Shown here piece by piece: positions 44,942-54,124 of a stretch of 64,000 bases of DNA. Made by a program: the position numbers and the translations under genes. The stretch is taken from the NCBI RefSeq assembly GCF_023074055.1, contig NZ_JADPKR010000002.1:62001-126000 (forward strand). The letters are read 5' to 3'. The notes under the pieces were generated by a model. It made no database searches. It was not told the origin of the DNA and saw only the letters and a program-made list of their open reading frames with translations. Every line of letters begins with the position of its first letter. The stretch's first letter is position 1. The DNA is from Bradyrhizobium sp. 141 (GTDB taxonomy: Bacteria > Pseudomonadota > Alphaproteobacteria > Rhizobiales > Xanthobacteraceae).

Positions 44942-45496
44942 TTAGGGCGCAAGCCGCGTGAAGACGTAGTCTCGGCTCTTGGCCCCCGCTTCATGGCAGG
45001 CAAAGCAGGTGCGATGTTGGGCTTCGTCGACCGGCTTGCCGTTGACGAAGCGGCCAAAGCCCCAGCCGCCGGTCGCAGCGTATTTCCTGGAGTCCTTGAC
45101 CATCACCTGAACCGTGGTGGCGGCTCCGGGAATCGTTGCGGACGCAAATTCGGGAGATTGTTTCCGCTTCCAGGCGCGCTTGACCAGAATGGTGCCGTCC
45201 GAGAACGGGAGCTTGCCGGCTTGATACGCGTCGATTGCGGTCTGGTTACCGACCACGGCGCGAAGCTCGTCGAGCGGCGCCGCCTCTTCAGCCGGCGCGA
45301 TCAGTTCCCACTGCTTGTAGCCCGACGGAATCGTGACGCCGAAGATCGGCGAGGCGTCGGCCGTCGCGGGGCCCTCCGCAAGAGCGATCGTGACGAGATA
45401 CTGCACGCAGCTCAGGAGAACGACGAGGAGAACCACGGCGAGCGCGACGATCGTGGAAACGGAGAATTTCTTCGTTTCAGGTTTGGCTGACGTCAT
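44942..45496 (-). CDS. Cytochrome P460 family protein, membrane-anchored
   Basis: 184 residues. An N-terminal membrane helix at about 15-40 (STIVALAVVLLVVLLSCVQY), then the P460 domain: PIFGVTIPSGYKQWELIAPA, FSDGTILVKRAWKRKQSPEF, GGWGFGRFVNGKP, and the heme-binding HRTCFACHEAGAKSRDYVFT (C164-x-x-C167-H168). Family members oxidise hydroxylamine or bind nitric oxide through a Lys-crosslinked heme; whether a crosslink Lys is present here cannot be told by eye. It faces away from the kinase and is followed by a hydrolase gene on the same strand. Confidence 0.88.
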   Translation of the reverse strand: MTSAKPETKKFSVSTIVALAVVLLVVLLSCVQYLVTIALAEGPATADASPIFGVTIPSGYKQWELIAPAEEAAPLDELRAVVGNQTAIDAYQAGKLPFSDGTILVKRAWKRKQSPEFASATIPGAATTVQVMVKDSRKYAATGGWGFGRFVNGKPVDEAQHRTCFACHEAGAKSRDYVFTRLAP

Positions 45497-45568
45497 GAGG
45501 TTTCTTCAAACTGGGATCAACGGGCGGACCTCGGTCCAGCCTGGCTGGACCGAGGTCATGACGGATCT

Positions 45569-46597
45569 TCAGGCGCCGTCGGCGTCGATGACGGCCTTGG
45601 CAAAGGCTTGCGGCGCTTCCTGCGGCAAATTGTGGCCGATGCCGCCGGTGATCAGGCGAAACTCGTATCGGCCTGAAAACTTCTTGGCATAGGCGCCGGG
45701 GTCGGGGTGCGGTGCGCCGTTGGCGTCGCCCTCCATCGTGATCGTCGGAACGTCGATGACGGGAGCCGCCGCGAGCTTCTTTTCGAGATGCTCGTATTTC
45801 GCTTCGCCCTGGGCGAGCCCAAGCCGCCAGCGGTAATTATGGATCGTGATCGCGACATGATCCTTGTTGTCCAGCGCCGCCGCGCTGCGGGCGAAGGTGG
45901 CGTCGTCGAACTTCCACTGCGGCGAGGCGAGCTTCCAGATCAGCTTGGCGAAATCGTGCGTGTACTTCTCGTACCCGGCCCGGCCGCGCTCGGTCGCGAA
46001 GTAGAACTGATACCACCATTGCAGCTCGGCCGACGGCGGCAGCGGCATGTTGCCGGCGGCCTGACTGGAGATCAGATAGCCGCTGACCGACACCAGCCCG
46101 CGGCAGCGATCCGGCCACAGCGCGGCGATGATGTCGGCCGTGCGCGCGCCCCAATCGAAGCCGGCCACGACCGCCTTCTTGATATCGAGCTTGTCCATCA
46201 GCGCGATGATGTCGGCGGCCATCGCGGCGGGCTCGCCGTTGCGCGGTGTCTCACTGGTGAGGAAGTGCGTCGAGCCGTAGCCGCGCAAGTACGGGATGAT
46301 CACGCGATAGCCGGCTTTTGCCAGGATTGGCGCGACGTCGACGAAGGCGTGAATGTCGTAAGGCCAGCCGTGCAGCAGGATCGCCACGGGACCGTTCGAA
46401 GGACCTGCCTCGGCATAGCCGACATTGAGGACGCCGGCATCGATCTGCTTGATCGCGCCGAAGGACGTGGTCGAGGCCTGGGATCGCGACGCTTCCGTTT
46501 CGGCGCGCGCGAGGTCGATCACGCCGAGACCGACGGCGACGGTTCCGGCGGCGACGCCGAAGAACTTGCGACGATGCTGATCGATGATCTGCGTCAT
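45569..46597 (-). CDS. Exported alpha/beta hydrolase, epoxide hydrolase/dehalogenase-like
   Basis: 342 residues from ATG 46597. A twin-arginine signal (H-R-R-K-F-F-G-V-A) is followed by a hydrophobic stretch. The alpha/beta hydrolase core has the oxyanion HGWPYD, the nucleophile elbow AGFDWGARTA with Asp148, and a late GGIGHNLPQEAP catalytic His. An Asp nucleophile is typical of epoxide hydrolases and haloalkane dehalogenases. Expected to act in the periplasm after Tat export. Same strand as P460 and ohr, so a three-gene transcript is possible. Confidence 0.88.
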   Translation of the reverse strand: MTQIIDQHRRKFFGVAAGTVAVGLGVIDLARAETEASRSQASTTSFGAIKQIDAGVLNVGYAEAGPSNGPVAILLHGWPYDIHAFVDVAPILAKAGYRVIIPYLRGYGSTHFLTSETPRNGEPAAMAADIIALMDKLDIKKAVVAGFDWGARTADIIAALWPDRCRGLVSVSGYLISSQAAGNMPLPPSAELQWWYQFYFATERGRAGYEKYTHDFAKLIWKLASPQWKFDDATFARSAAALDNKDHVAITIHNYRWRLGLAQGEAKYEHLEKKLAAAPVIDVPTITMEGDANGAPHPDPGAYAKKFSGRYEFRLITGGIGHNLPQEAPQAFAKAVIDADGA

Positions 46598-46632
46598 GGT
46601 CGTGCTACCCTTTGATGATTGGTGATAATGCG

Positions 46633-47052
46633 TCAGATCAGTGCGACCGTGACGTCGATGTTGCCGCGAACGGCCTTGGAATAGGGACAAGTCTGATGCG
46701 CATCATCGATGATGCCGCGCGCGATCTCAGGGTCGAGGCCTGGCAGGCTGACATTGAGGCGTGCCCGGAGCGAATAGGCGCCCTCGTCGAGCACGAGATC
46801 GATCTCCGCATCAACAGCGCATTTCCTGGGAAGCTCGATCCCGCGCTTGCGGGCCGCGATCTCCATCGCGCCTTCGAAGCAGGCCGACCAGCCGGCCGCG
46901 AACAATTGCTCGGGATTGGTGCCGATGCCGGTGGCGCCCGGCGGCGACAGCTTGACGTCCAGGCGACCGTCGGAGCTGCGCGATATGCCGTCGTGCCGCC
47001 CGCCGCTGGTGTGGGTCTTGGCCGTGTAGAGTATCTTTGCCGCCTGCGTCAT
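46633..47052 (-). CDS. ohr: Organic hydroperoxide resistance protein (Ohr/OsmC family)
   Basis: 139 residues. Redox cysteines are Cys58 in GWSACFEGAMEI and Cys122 in AHQTCPYSKA, the pair that reduces organic peroxides via lipoylated proteins. The N-terminal KILYTAKTHTSGGRHDGISR and SRSSDGRLDVKLSPPGATGI are standard Ohr. No OhrR gene is next to it; instead a divergent winged-helix/ATPase/TPR regulator lies 196 bp away with a repeated GTGAG operator between them. First gene of the ohr-hydrolase-P460 group. Confidence 0.94.
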   Translation of the reverse strand: MTQAAKILYTAKTHTSGGRHDGISRSSDGRLDVKLSPPGATGIGTNPEQLFAAGWSACFEGAMEIAARKRGIELPRKCAVDAEIDLVLDEGAYSLRARLNVSLPGLDPEIARGIIDDAHQTCPYSKAVRGNIDVTVALI

Positions 47053-47116
47053 CAGGATCTCCTCGTCGTCACGCCATTGACTAGCAGCGGTCGCGGCAGC
47101 ACACCCGTTTGGACTT

Positions 47117-47148
47117 GTGAGAAATTGTGAGGTCACCTCACGCCTCAC
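47117..47148. promoter_or_regulatory. GTGAG-repeat operator between ohr and the divergent regulator
   Basis: Half-sites GTGAG at 47117 and 47127 and inverted CTCAC at 47137 and 47144. The middle pair makes a perfect 15-bp palindrome, GTGAGGTCACCTCAC (47127-47141). The first two are 10 bp apart, one helical turn. It lies 65 bp from the ohr start and about 100 bp from the regulator start, as expected for shared control. Confidence 0.65.
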
Positions 47149-47247
47149 GAGGCCTGCATGCGCGGTCTGATGCCGATGCAGGGAGGCGCCTTGCAGGATC
47201 GCGATCATCTGGCTATCGGGTGCTGTCGAAGGGACCAAGTTTTCGCC

Positions 47248-50081
47248 ATGACTGAGCCGGCCGGCACCGCGACGGGAACATTGTCGTTCGGGCCATTCTC
47301 CGTGACGCCGCATGAAAGGCTCGTGATGCGCGACGGCGTCGCGTTGCCGCTCGGCGCGAAAGCCTTCGACACGCTGATTGCGCTGATGTCGCGGCCGAAC
47401 GAGGTCGTCAGCAAATGGGACCTGATGGCGCTGGTGTGGCCCGGCATCACCGTCGAAGAGGCCAATCTGCGCTTTCATGTCGCAGCGCTGCGCAAGGCGC
47501 TCGGCGACGGCAAGGATGGCGCCCGCTATATCACGACGCTCTCCGGCCGCGGCTATTGCTTCGTGGCGCCGATTTCGCAAACGGACATTGCGGCAGCACA
47601 GCGTCCCGCGCCGCGGCTGGAATTGCCGCCTGTGAAACTGCCGAACCGGTTGCAGCGGATGGTCGGGCGCGACGATGCGATCGCCGCCATCTCCGACAAG
47701 CTCATCGTCTCGCGCTTTGTCACGATTGCCGGCCCCGGCGGCGTCGGCAAAACCGCGGTCGCCGTGGCGATCGCGCACGACCTGCTCGAAACATTCTCCG
47801 ATGCCGCGCATTTCGTGGACCTTGCCGCGCTCAGCGATCCCGATCTCGTGATCACCTCGATCCTGCTGATGCTTGGTCTGCCGGCCGACGATCCCCTGCC
47901 CGCTCTGCTCGCGCATCTCCGCGACAAGCGGATGCTACTGATCCTCGACAATTGCGAGCATGTCATCGCGACCGCTGCACCGCTGGCGGCAGACATCTTC
48001 CAAGCGGCGCCGCATGTCCATAACTCGCGACCAGCCGCGAAGCCCTGCGCGTCGAGGGCGAGCAAGTCTATCGATTGGCCCCACTCGCCGTTCCGCCCGA
48101 CGGCTCCTCGCTGACGGTCGCCGCAGCCCAGACCTATCCCGCGCTTCAACTGTTCCTCGAACGTGCCACAGCCAGCGGGGCGCAGATCACGCTCGATGAC
48201 GCCAATACCACGATCATCGCGAGGATCTGCCGCAAGCTCGACGGCATGGCGCTGGCGATCGAGCTCGCCGCCGGCCGGGTCGAAGCCTACGGCCTGGAGC
48301 AGACGGCAACGCTGCTCGACGAGCGCCTCAACCTGCTCTGGCAGGGCCAGCGAACGGCGCCACCCCGGCAAAAGACATTGCAGGCCACGCTCGACTGGAG
48401 CTACGGTCTGTTGTCGGATCTCGAACGCCTCGTGCTACGCAGGCTTGCGGTCTTCGCCGGGCATTTCACCATCGATGCAGCGCTCGAGGTCGTGCCGGAC
48501 GAGCGCGTCGACCACACCCACCTGTTCGACGCCGTCGATAGTCTCGTTGCCAAATCGATGGTCGCGCCGCGACCGATCGGCGCGATGATGCGCTACCGTC
48601 TGCTCGACACGACGCGCGCCTATCTGCTCGAGATCGAACCTGATGACGCGGCTCTCGCCGTCCGCCACGCGACTTACTACCGGCGATGGCTGGAACAGGC
48701 CGGCATGACTTGGGCCAGGGTGCCGAGCGCGGACGAACGGGCGGCTCACTTCTCCGCGCTTCACAATGTGCGCGCCGCGCTCGACTGGTGCTTCGGCGCG
48801 GACGGCGATCTCGGCATCGGCATTGCGCTCACCGCCGCCGCAGCGCCGATTTTCCTGGCGATGTCCCTGTTGATCGAATGCCGGCGCTGGTCGGAACGGG
48901 CCCTGCTGGCGATTGTCCCTTCCTCGCGCGGCAGCGCCGAGGAAATGCACATCCAGGCCGCCCTCGGACTGACCTTGATGTTCACCCGCGGCGGCAGCGA
49001 CGCGGCGCGTGGCGCCTTGAGCAGGAGCCTTGCGATCGCCGAAGCGCGTGGCGACGACATCAACCAGCTCCAGCTGCTCGGCCGAATGCATATCTTTCAC
49101 GAGCGGATGGGAGAGTTCGACGCCGCGCTTGGCTACGCCCAGCAGAGCCTCGCGGTCGCGACGTCGCTGGGCGACCCCGCCTCGATCGCCCTCGCCCATT
49201 CCCTCCTCGGCGTCTCATTGCATCTGGCCGGCGATCATCGCGACGCGCTGAAGATGCTGGAGGTCGCCTGGCAGGGACCCGGCACGGAACGAATCAGCAC
49301 CGTGCATGGCTTCGATCATCGCAACCGGGCCGGCATCACGCTGGCGCGCGAGCTCTGGTTGCAGGGCCGGCCCGCAGATGCGCTGCAACTGGCGCAGCAG
49401 ACGGTCACCGAGGCCGCGCAGATGGATCACCCGATCACGCTCTGCATTGCGCTGATCTGGGCGGTCTCGATCGATCTCTGGAGCGGAGACCTCGACGGCG
49501 CGGACGAGAACATCGACCACTTCATCGCACATGCCAATTCGCGCTCGATGGGGCCTTATCTCGCCGTCGGCCGAGGCGTCAAAGGCGAGCTGGCGATCCG
49601 GCGCGGCGACGCCGCTGATGGCGTCGAGACGATCAGGACCTGCCTGCGCGAGCTCCACGATGCCGGCTACGAGCTGCTCACCACGACGTTCAACATCGCG
49701 CTGGTTCAGGGCTTGCTGGCGCTCGGGCAGATCGAGCAGAGCGCAGAACTGATCGACGATGCGATCCGCCTGGTCGAGCAAGGCGGCGATCATCTGTACA
49801 TGCCCGAGCTGCTGCGGATGACGGGCAAGGTGCTGCTGTCTCTCCCGCAGCCCAGGGCCGAGCAGGCAGAAACCTATTTTGTGCAGTCCCTGGAATTGAG
49901 CCGTCGACAAGGCGCAAAAGCCTGGGAGCTGCGTGCCGCAATCGATCTCGCCGGGCTGATTGTCGAACGCGGGCAGCACGAGGACGCGAAACGGTTGCTG
50001 CAATCGTGCCTCGACGACTTTGCCGAGGGCTCAGAGACGGCGGACATCAAGGCGGCCAACACCCTTTTGCGGATGCTATAA
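47248..50081 (+). pseudogene. Winged-helix / AAA-ATPase / TPR regulator with a single frameshift
   Basis: About 944 residues if repaired. An OmpR-type winged helix (VVSKWDLMALVWPGITVEEA, LSGRGYCFVAPIS) is at 1-110, then an ATPase of the LuxR/MalT-like NB-ARC kind: Walker A AGPGGVGKTAVAVAIA, LLILDNCEHVI. At 48022-48023 one base is missing in the codon after HVH, and the first frame ends in nonsense at 48114. The second frame continues LATSREALRVEGEQVYRLAP and runs to 50081 through DGMALAIELAAGRVEAYGLE, DWSYGLLSDLERLVLRRLAV and TPR-like repeats. Start at ATG 47248 after AAGGGA. It is divergent from ohr. The rest is well preserved, so the shift may be recent, a sequencing error or a phase-variable site; no homopolymer is present. 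Confidence 0.8.
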
Positions 50082-50193
50082 GGGCGCTGTTACACCGTAT
50101 CAGGCTGCGTCTCATCCTGAAGTGCGAGGCATGCGGTGCGGAGCACCGCAGGGGGAGCCTCGAAGGATGGCGGATTGGATAGCGCAGCAACGC

Positions 50194-50865
50194 TTACCCC
50201 GTCGGCGTGCCCTGCTTCCACTGGCCCCCGGCGATCTTGGCGGCCGCGATCACCGCCTGGGTGCGGCTCTCGACGCCGAGCTTTTGCAGGATCGCCGAGA
50301 CATGTGCCTTGATGGTGGCCTCGGAGACCCCGAGCTCATAGGCGATCTGCTTGTTGAGGAGCCCCTCCGACAGCATCATCAAAACCCGGACCTGCTGCGG
50401 CGTCAGCGTCACCAGGCGGTCGCGCAGGCGCGTCATGTCGGGATCGGCCGCAGCCGAGAGGTCGGTGTCGGCGGGAACCCAGACGTCGCCTTCCATCACC
50501 TTGAGGATGGCGTCGCGCAAGGTCTCGACGCCGAAACGCTTCGGAATGAAGCCGGAGGCGCCGAAATCGAGCGAGCGGCGGATCGTGGCGCTGTCGTCGG
50601 AAGCCGAAACGATCACCACCGGGATCGCCGGATATTGCGCACGCAGATAGATCAGGCCGGAAAAGCCTGAGATCCCGGGCATCGAGAGGTCGAGCAGGAT
50701 CAAGTCGACGTCCGAGGTCTGTTCCAGGAGCGTGGTCAGATCCTCGAACGATCCGGCCTCGTCGATTCTGGCCGAGGTCAGGACGCCGGCCACCGCCTGT
50801 CGCAGCGCGTCGCGGAAAAGCGGATGGTCATCGGCGATGACGAGATGGGTCGAGGGAGCGTTCAT
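50194..50865 (-). CDS. Response regulator, NarL/FixJ (LuxR-type HTH) family
   Basis: 223 residues. Receiver: IADDHPLFRDALRQAV, phospho-Asp in LILLDLSMPGISG, Lys in GFIPKRFGVE. HTH: LTPQQVRVLMMLSEGLLNKQ and IAYELGVSEATIKAHVSAIL. It lies 3' of the ohr-divergent regulator and is divergent from the MFS gene across 299 bp containing an 8-bp-armed palindrome. CrbS-type kinases work with LuxR-type regulators of this kind, so the kinase at 41345 is the best candidate partner even though 5.3 kb lies between. Confidence 0.92.
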   Translation of the reverse strand: MNAPSTHLVIADDHPLFRDALRQAVAGVLTSARIDEAGSFEDLTTLLEQTSDVDLILLDLSMPGISGFSGLIYLRAQYPAIPVVIVSASDDSATIRRSLDFGASGFIPKRFGVETLRDAILKVMEGDVWVPADTDLSAAADPDMTRLRDRLVTLTPQQVRVLMMLSEGLLNKQIAYELGVSEATIKAHVSAILQKLGVESRTQAVIAAAKIAGGQWKQGTPTG

Positions 50866-50956
50866 CGTTCTCTTGCTGTCGTTCGGGGGCCGGCGGACAG
50901 ATCCCGGGTTTGTCCAATTCTTCCCCGAGCGGCCGTGGCATGCAAGTGCACATTAT

Positions 50957-50973
50957 CCCTTTGCTGCAAAGGG
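50957..50973. promoter_or_regulatory. Palindrome in the divergent response regulator/MFS promoter
   Basis: CCCTTTGC-T-GCAAAGGG, perfect 8-bp arms around one base. It lies 92 bp from the regulator start and 192 bp from the MFS start. Probably an operator for the LuxR-type regulator; this is inferred from position and symmetry only. Confidence 0.55.
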
Positions 50974-51164
50974 GTTAATCCGGACGCCGCCGTGACAGCA
51001 GGCCGGCGCCCGATACCGGACGTCAGCTGCACGTCAGTGCGCAAGGCCGAAAGTCGTATTGGGGCGGGTTTCACGCCGATGTTACCTTGCGGGCAAGACC
51101 TGGTTGATCCGGCATGTCCGGACGTCTGGGGCGCGAGGAAACGCATTTCGGGGAGCGACTCAAC

Positions 51165-52829
51165 ATGTCGACAATGGCCGTATCTCAAGCAGGCGCGGGA
51201 GGGATGACGAAGGACGAACGGTTCGTCATTCTCGCCTCCTCGCTCGGTACCGTCTTCGAATGGTACGATTTCTACCTCTATGGTTCACTGGCCGGCATCA
51301 TCGGCGCCCAGTTCTTCTCGGCCTATCCGCCGGCAACCCGCGACATCTTCGCGCTGCTTGCGTTCGCAGCCGGCTTCCTGGTGCGTCCGTTCGGCGCGAT
51401 CGTGTTCGGCCGCATCGGCGACATCGTCGGCCGCAAATACACCTTCCTCGTCACCATCCTGATCATGGGTCTGTCGACCTTCATCGTCGGCCTGCTGCCG
51501 AACGCGGCGACCATCGGCATCGCGGCTCCGATCATCCTGATCGCGCTGCGCCTCGCCCAGGGCCTGGCGCTTGGCGGTGAGTACGGCGGCGCGGCGACCT
51601 ATGTCGCGGAGCATGCTCCGAACGGCAAGCGCGGCTACTACACCTCCTTCATTCAGACCACGGCGACTCTCGGCCTGTTCCTGTCGCTGCTGGTGATCCT
51701 GTTCACCCGTTCCGCCCTCGGCGAGGCCGACTTCGCGGCGTGGGGCTGGCGCATTCCGTTCCTGGTCTCGGTGCTGCTGCTCGGCATCTCGGTCTGGATC
51801 CGGCTTCGCCTCAATGAATCCCCGATCTTCCAGAAGATGAAGGACGAGGGAAAGAGCTCGAAGGCGCCGCTGACCGAAGCCTTCGGCAATTGGCAGAACG
51901 GCAAGCTCGTGCTGCTCGCGCTGCTCGGTGGCGTGATGGGCCAGGGCGTTGTCTGGTACACCGGCCAGTTCTACGCGCTGTTCTTCCTGCAATCGATCCT
52001 GAAGGTCGACGGTTACACCGCCAACCTGCTGATCGCCTGGTCGCTGCTGCTCGGCACCGGCTTCTTCATCGTGTTCGGCGTGCTCTCCGACAAGATCGGC
52101 CGCAAGCCGATCATCCTCGGCGGCTGCCTGATCGCGGCGCTGACATTCTTCCCGATCTTCAAGATGATCACCACCAACGCCAACCCGGCGCTGGAAAAGG
52201 CGATCGAGTCGGTCAAGGTCGACGTGGTGGCGGATCCCGCCGGTTGCGGCGACCTGTTCAACCCGGTCGGAACCCGCGTCTTCACCTCGCCTTGCGACAC
52301 CGCACGTGCCTACCTGTCGCAATCGTCGGTCAAGTACTCGACCACGCCAAGCGCTGCAGGCTCGGGCGTGAAGGTGGTGGTCAACGGAAAGGACGTCGCC
52401 TACGCCAACGCCAAGGACGGAAACCCGGCGGTCCTCGCCGCCGTGCAGGCGGCCGGCTATCCGAAGCCGGGCGATGCGGGCATCGTGAAGATGTCGCATC
52501 CGTTCGACATCTTCCGTCCGCAGGTGGCCGCGACCATCGGGCTGCTGTTCATTCTGGTGCTCTTCGTCACCATGGTGTACGGCCCGATCGCTGCGATGCT
52601 GGTCGAACTGTTCCCGACCCGCATCCGCTACACCTCGATGTCGCTGCCCTACCACATCGGTAACGGCTGGTTCGGCGGCCTGCTGCCGGCGACCGCCTTC
52701 GCCATCGTGGCCTCCACGGGCGATATCTATGCGGGTCTCTGGTATCCGGTCATCTTCGCATCGATTACCGTCGTGATCGGCCTCTTCTTCCTGCCCGAGA
52801 CCAAGGACGTCGACATCAAGGCGACCTGA
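51165..52829 (+). CDS. MFS transporter, metabolite:H+ symporter (ProP/ShiA-like) with a large inserted loop
   Basis: 554 residues. The N-terminal TVFEWYDFYLYGSLAGIIGA and AFAAGFLVRPFGAIVFGRIG with DIVGRKYTF are the metabolite:H+ symporter signature, and LAQGLALGGEYGGAATYVAE follows. Between helices of the second half lies an insert of about 115 residues (about 338-455) with VADPAGCGDLFNPVGTRVFT and SPCDTARAYLSQ, a Cys pair, not usual for this family. The start ATG 51165 gives MSTMAVSQ. A terminator follows. Substrate unknown; acids such as acetate or other carboxylates fit the neighbouring CrbS-like kinase. Confidence 0.9.
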   Translation: MSTMAVSQAGAGGMTKDERFVILASSLGTVFEWYDFYLYGSLAGIIGAQFFSAYPPATRDIFALLAFAAGFLVRPFGAIVFGRIGDIVGRKYTFLVTILIMGLSTFIVGLLPNAATIGIAAPIILIALRLAQGLALGGEYGGAATYVAEHAPNGKRGYYTSFIQTTATLGLFLSLLVILFTRSALGEADFAAWGWRIPFLVSVLLLGISVWIRLRLNESPIFQKMKDEGKSSKAPLTEAFGNWQNGKLVLLALLGGVMGQGVVWYTGQFYALFFLQSILKVDGYTANLLIAWSLLLGTGFFIVFGVLSDKIGRKPIILGGCLIAALTFFPIFKMITTNANPALEKAIESVKVDVVADPAGCGDLFNPVGTRVFTSPCDTARAYLSQSSVKYSTTPSAAGSGVKVVVNGKDVAYANAKDGNPAVLAAVQAAGYPKPGDAGIVKMSHPFDIFRPQVAATIGLLFILVLFVTMVYGPIAAMLVELFPTRIRYTSMSLPYHIGNGWFGGLLPATAFAIVASTGDIYAGLWYPVIFASITVVIGLFFLPETKDVDIKAT

Positions 52830-52858
52830 TCGAAAGCACCGATCTCAACCAACACGAA

Positions 52859-52890
52859 CCGGCCGCGGTGTCCCGCGGCCGGTTTTGTTT
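52859..52890 (+). terminator. Intrinsic terminator of the MFS gene
   Basis: CCGGCCGCGG, loop TGTC, CCGCGGCCGG and then TTTTGTTTT: a 10-bp GC stem with a T-rich tail, 29 bp after the stop codon. Confidence 0.9.
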
Positions 52891-52954
52891 TATGGAAGCT
52901 TCTTGTTGACGCGTTTCTTGACGCGAACCGGCGCCCACTTCGCTCGAAAACGCT

Positions 52955-53428
52955 CTATTGATTGCTGCCGACGAATTGCAGCACCACCTCGCGCCGATGC
53001 GGGCGCTTGCGGTGCTCGATAAGATAGATCGCCTGCCAGGTGCCGAGTGCAAGCCTGCCGTTCAGGACCGGGATCTGAAGCGAGGCTCCGGTCAACATCG
53101 TCTTGATGTGTGCCGGCATGTCGTCCGGTCCTTCGGTGTCGTGGGTCCACCCGGCATTCTCCGGCGCGAGCCGGGACAGCGCCGTCGTGAGGTCGACGAG
53201 CACGGAAGGATCGGCGTTCTCCTGAATCGTCAGTGAGGCCGAGGTATGGCGGATGAACAGCGTCAATGCGCCCTCGCGCGCGTGCACCTCGGCGACGAAT
53301 TTTGCGACTTCGCTGGTGAGATCAGTGAAGCCGCGGCCCGACGTCTGCACGGTCAGCAATGACGAAGCGATCGCGGTGGCTTGCACGGACGATGCTGCCG
53401 AGCGCGTGACGGATTTGGCTGATGTCAT
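52955..53428 (-). CDS. YjbQ/UPF0047 family protein
   Basis: 157 residues. The family core is clear: TLFIRHTSASLTIQENADPS, then VLVDLTTALSRLAPENAGWT, H-D-T-E-G-P-D-D-M-P-A-H and LALGTWQAIYLIEHRKRPHR. Some members have been reported as secondary thiamine-phosphate synthases, but the natural role is not settled. Start at ATG 53428 rather than 53563, where the frame runs into a repeat. It is convergent with the MFS gene. Confidence 0.9.
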   Translation of the reverse strand: MTSAKSVTRSAASSVQATAIASSLLTVQTSGRGFTDLTSEVAKFVAEVHAREGALTLFIRHTSASLTIQENADPSVLVDLTTALSRLAPENAGWTHDTEGPDDMPAHIKTMLTGASLQIPVLNGRLALGTWQAIYLIEHRKRPHRREVVLQFVGSNQ

Positions 53429-53456
53429 GAAAGGTCTCGCTGCATCGGACACTGCC

Positions 53457-53553
53457 GTAGGGGGGCAAAGGCGCGAAGCGACGTGCCCACGTCCTCTCTT
53501 GTCGTCGTGGAAACATGTTGGGCACGGCGCAAGAGCGCCTTTGCCCACCCTAC
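53457..53553. repeat. Palindromic intergenic repeat, second copy of the GTAGGGTGGGCAAAG family
   Basis: The left end GTAGGGGGGCAAAGGCGC and right end GCGCCTTTGCCCACCCTAC are complementary, with internal GTGCCCACG and TGGGCAC pairs. It matches the element at 11191-11276 in ends and layout; the middle differs. Confidence 0.78.
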
Positions 53554-53587
53554 GGCACCTCAACGCATGGATGGCGCGAAGGCACCG

Positions 53588-54124
53588 TCAAATCCTCCCC
53601 GACACGTCCTTCTGGACGCGGTTAGCCATGTCGATCAGCCGCCGCCAGGCCTTTTCCAGAAACGACATCAGGCGATCGACGTCCTGATCGCTCGGCAGCG
53701 GGATCTCGATCTTGCGCTCGCCCTCGGCGGCCCGGGGCTGGGCGTTCTTGGGCTCGGCTTTCTTCAACGGATCGGATTTCGGCAGCGCCTCGTCGATCTT
53801 GCCCGACGCCGTCGGGCCTGCCGCGAGCTGCCCCTTCAGCCTTTCGACCTCGGCCTGGAGCCTGCCGATCTCGGCGTCGAGCGCCGTCCGTTCGTCGGGC
53901 ACCGCGTAGCAGGCCCAGCCGGCGCCGTTCTTGGTGCAGGTCGATACCGTGCCGGTGCGCGTGTCGAGCCGCAGCACGCCTTCGGGGATGGGCGTCATGC
54001 TGTAGCGACCGTTTTCGCTGTCGGGCGCGGATTGCGCGGCCTCGAGACCGCCGCTGACGGCCATCGCCGCGGCAAATGCCGCCGCCGCAAGCCAGGATGT
54101 TGTGGATGACATCACGGGTCTCAT
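53588..54124 (-). CDS. Secreted coiled-coil protein of unknown function
   Basis: 178 residues from ATG 54124. Signal peptide TTSWLAAAAFAAAMAVSGGL, then a beta-rich segment GRYSMTPIPEGVLRLDTRTG with VSTCTKNGAGWACYAVPDER (a conserved W-x-C pair), then a coiled coil ALDAEIGRLQAEVERLKGQL, a Lys/Pro linker and a C-terminal amphipathic helix MSFLEKAWRRLIDMANRVQK. Widespread in Bradyrhizobium and relatives; function unknown, perhaps an envelope-associated protein. Confidence 0.75.
   Translation of the reverse strand: MRPVMSSTTSWLAAAAFAAAMAVSGGLEAAQSAPDSENGRYSMTPIPEGVLRLDTRTGTVSTCTKNGAGWACYAVPDERTALDAEIGRLQAEVERLKGQLAAGPTASGKIDEALPKSDPLKKAEPKNAQPRAAEGERKIEIPLPSDQDVDRLMSFLEKAWRRLIDMANRVQKDVSGRI

Noticed and set aside
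51285..52655. 456-codon minus-strand frame over the MFS gene
   Set aside because: Extremely charged, no signal, antisense to a transporter with clear helices.
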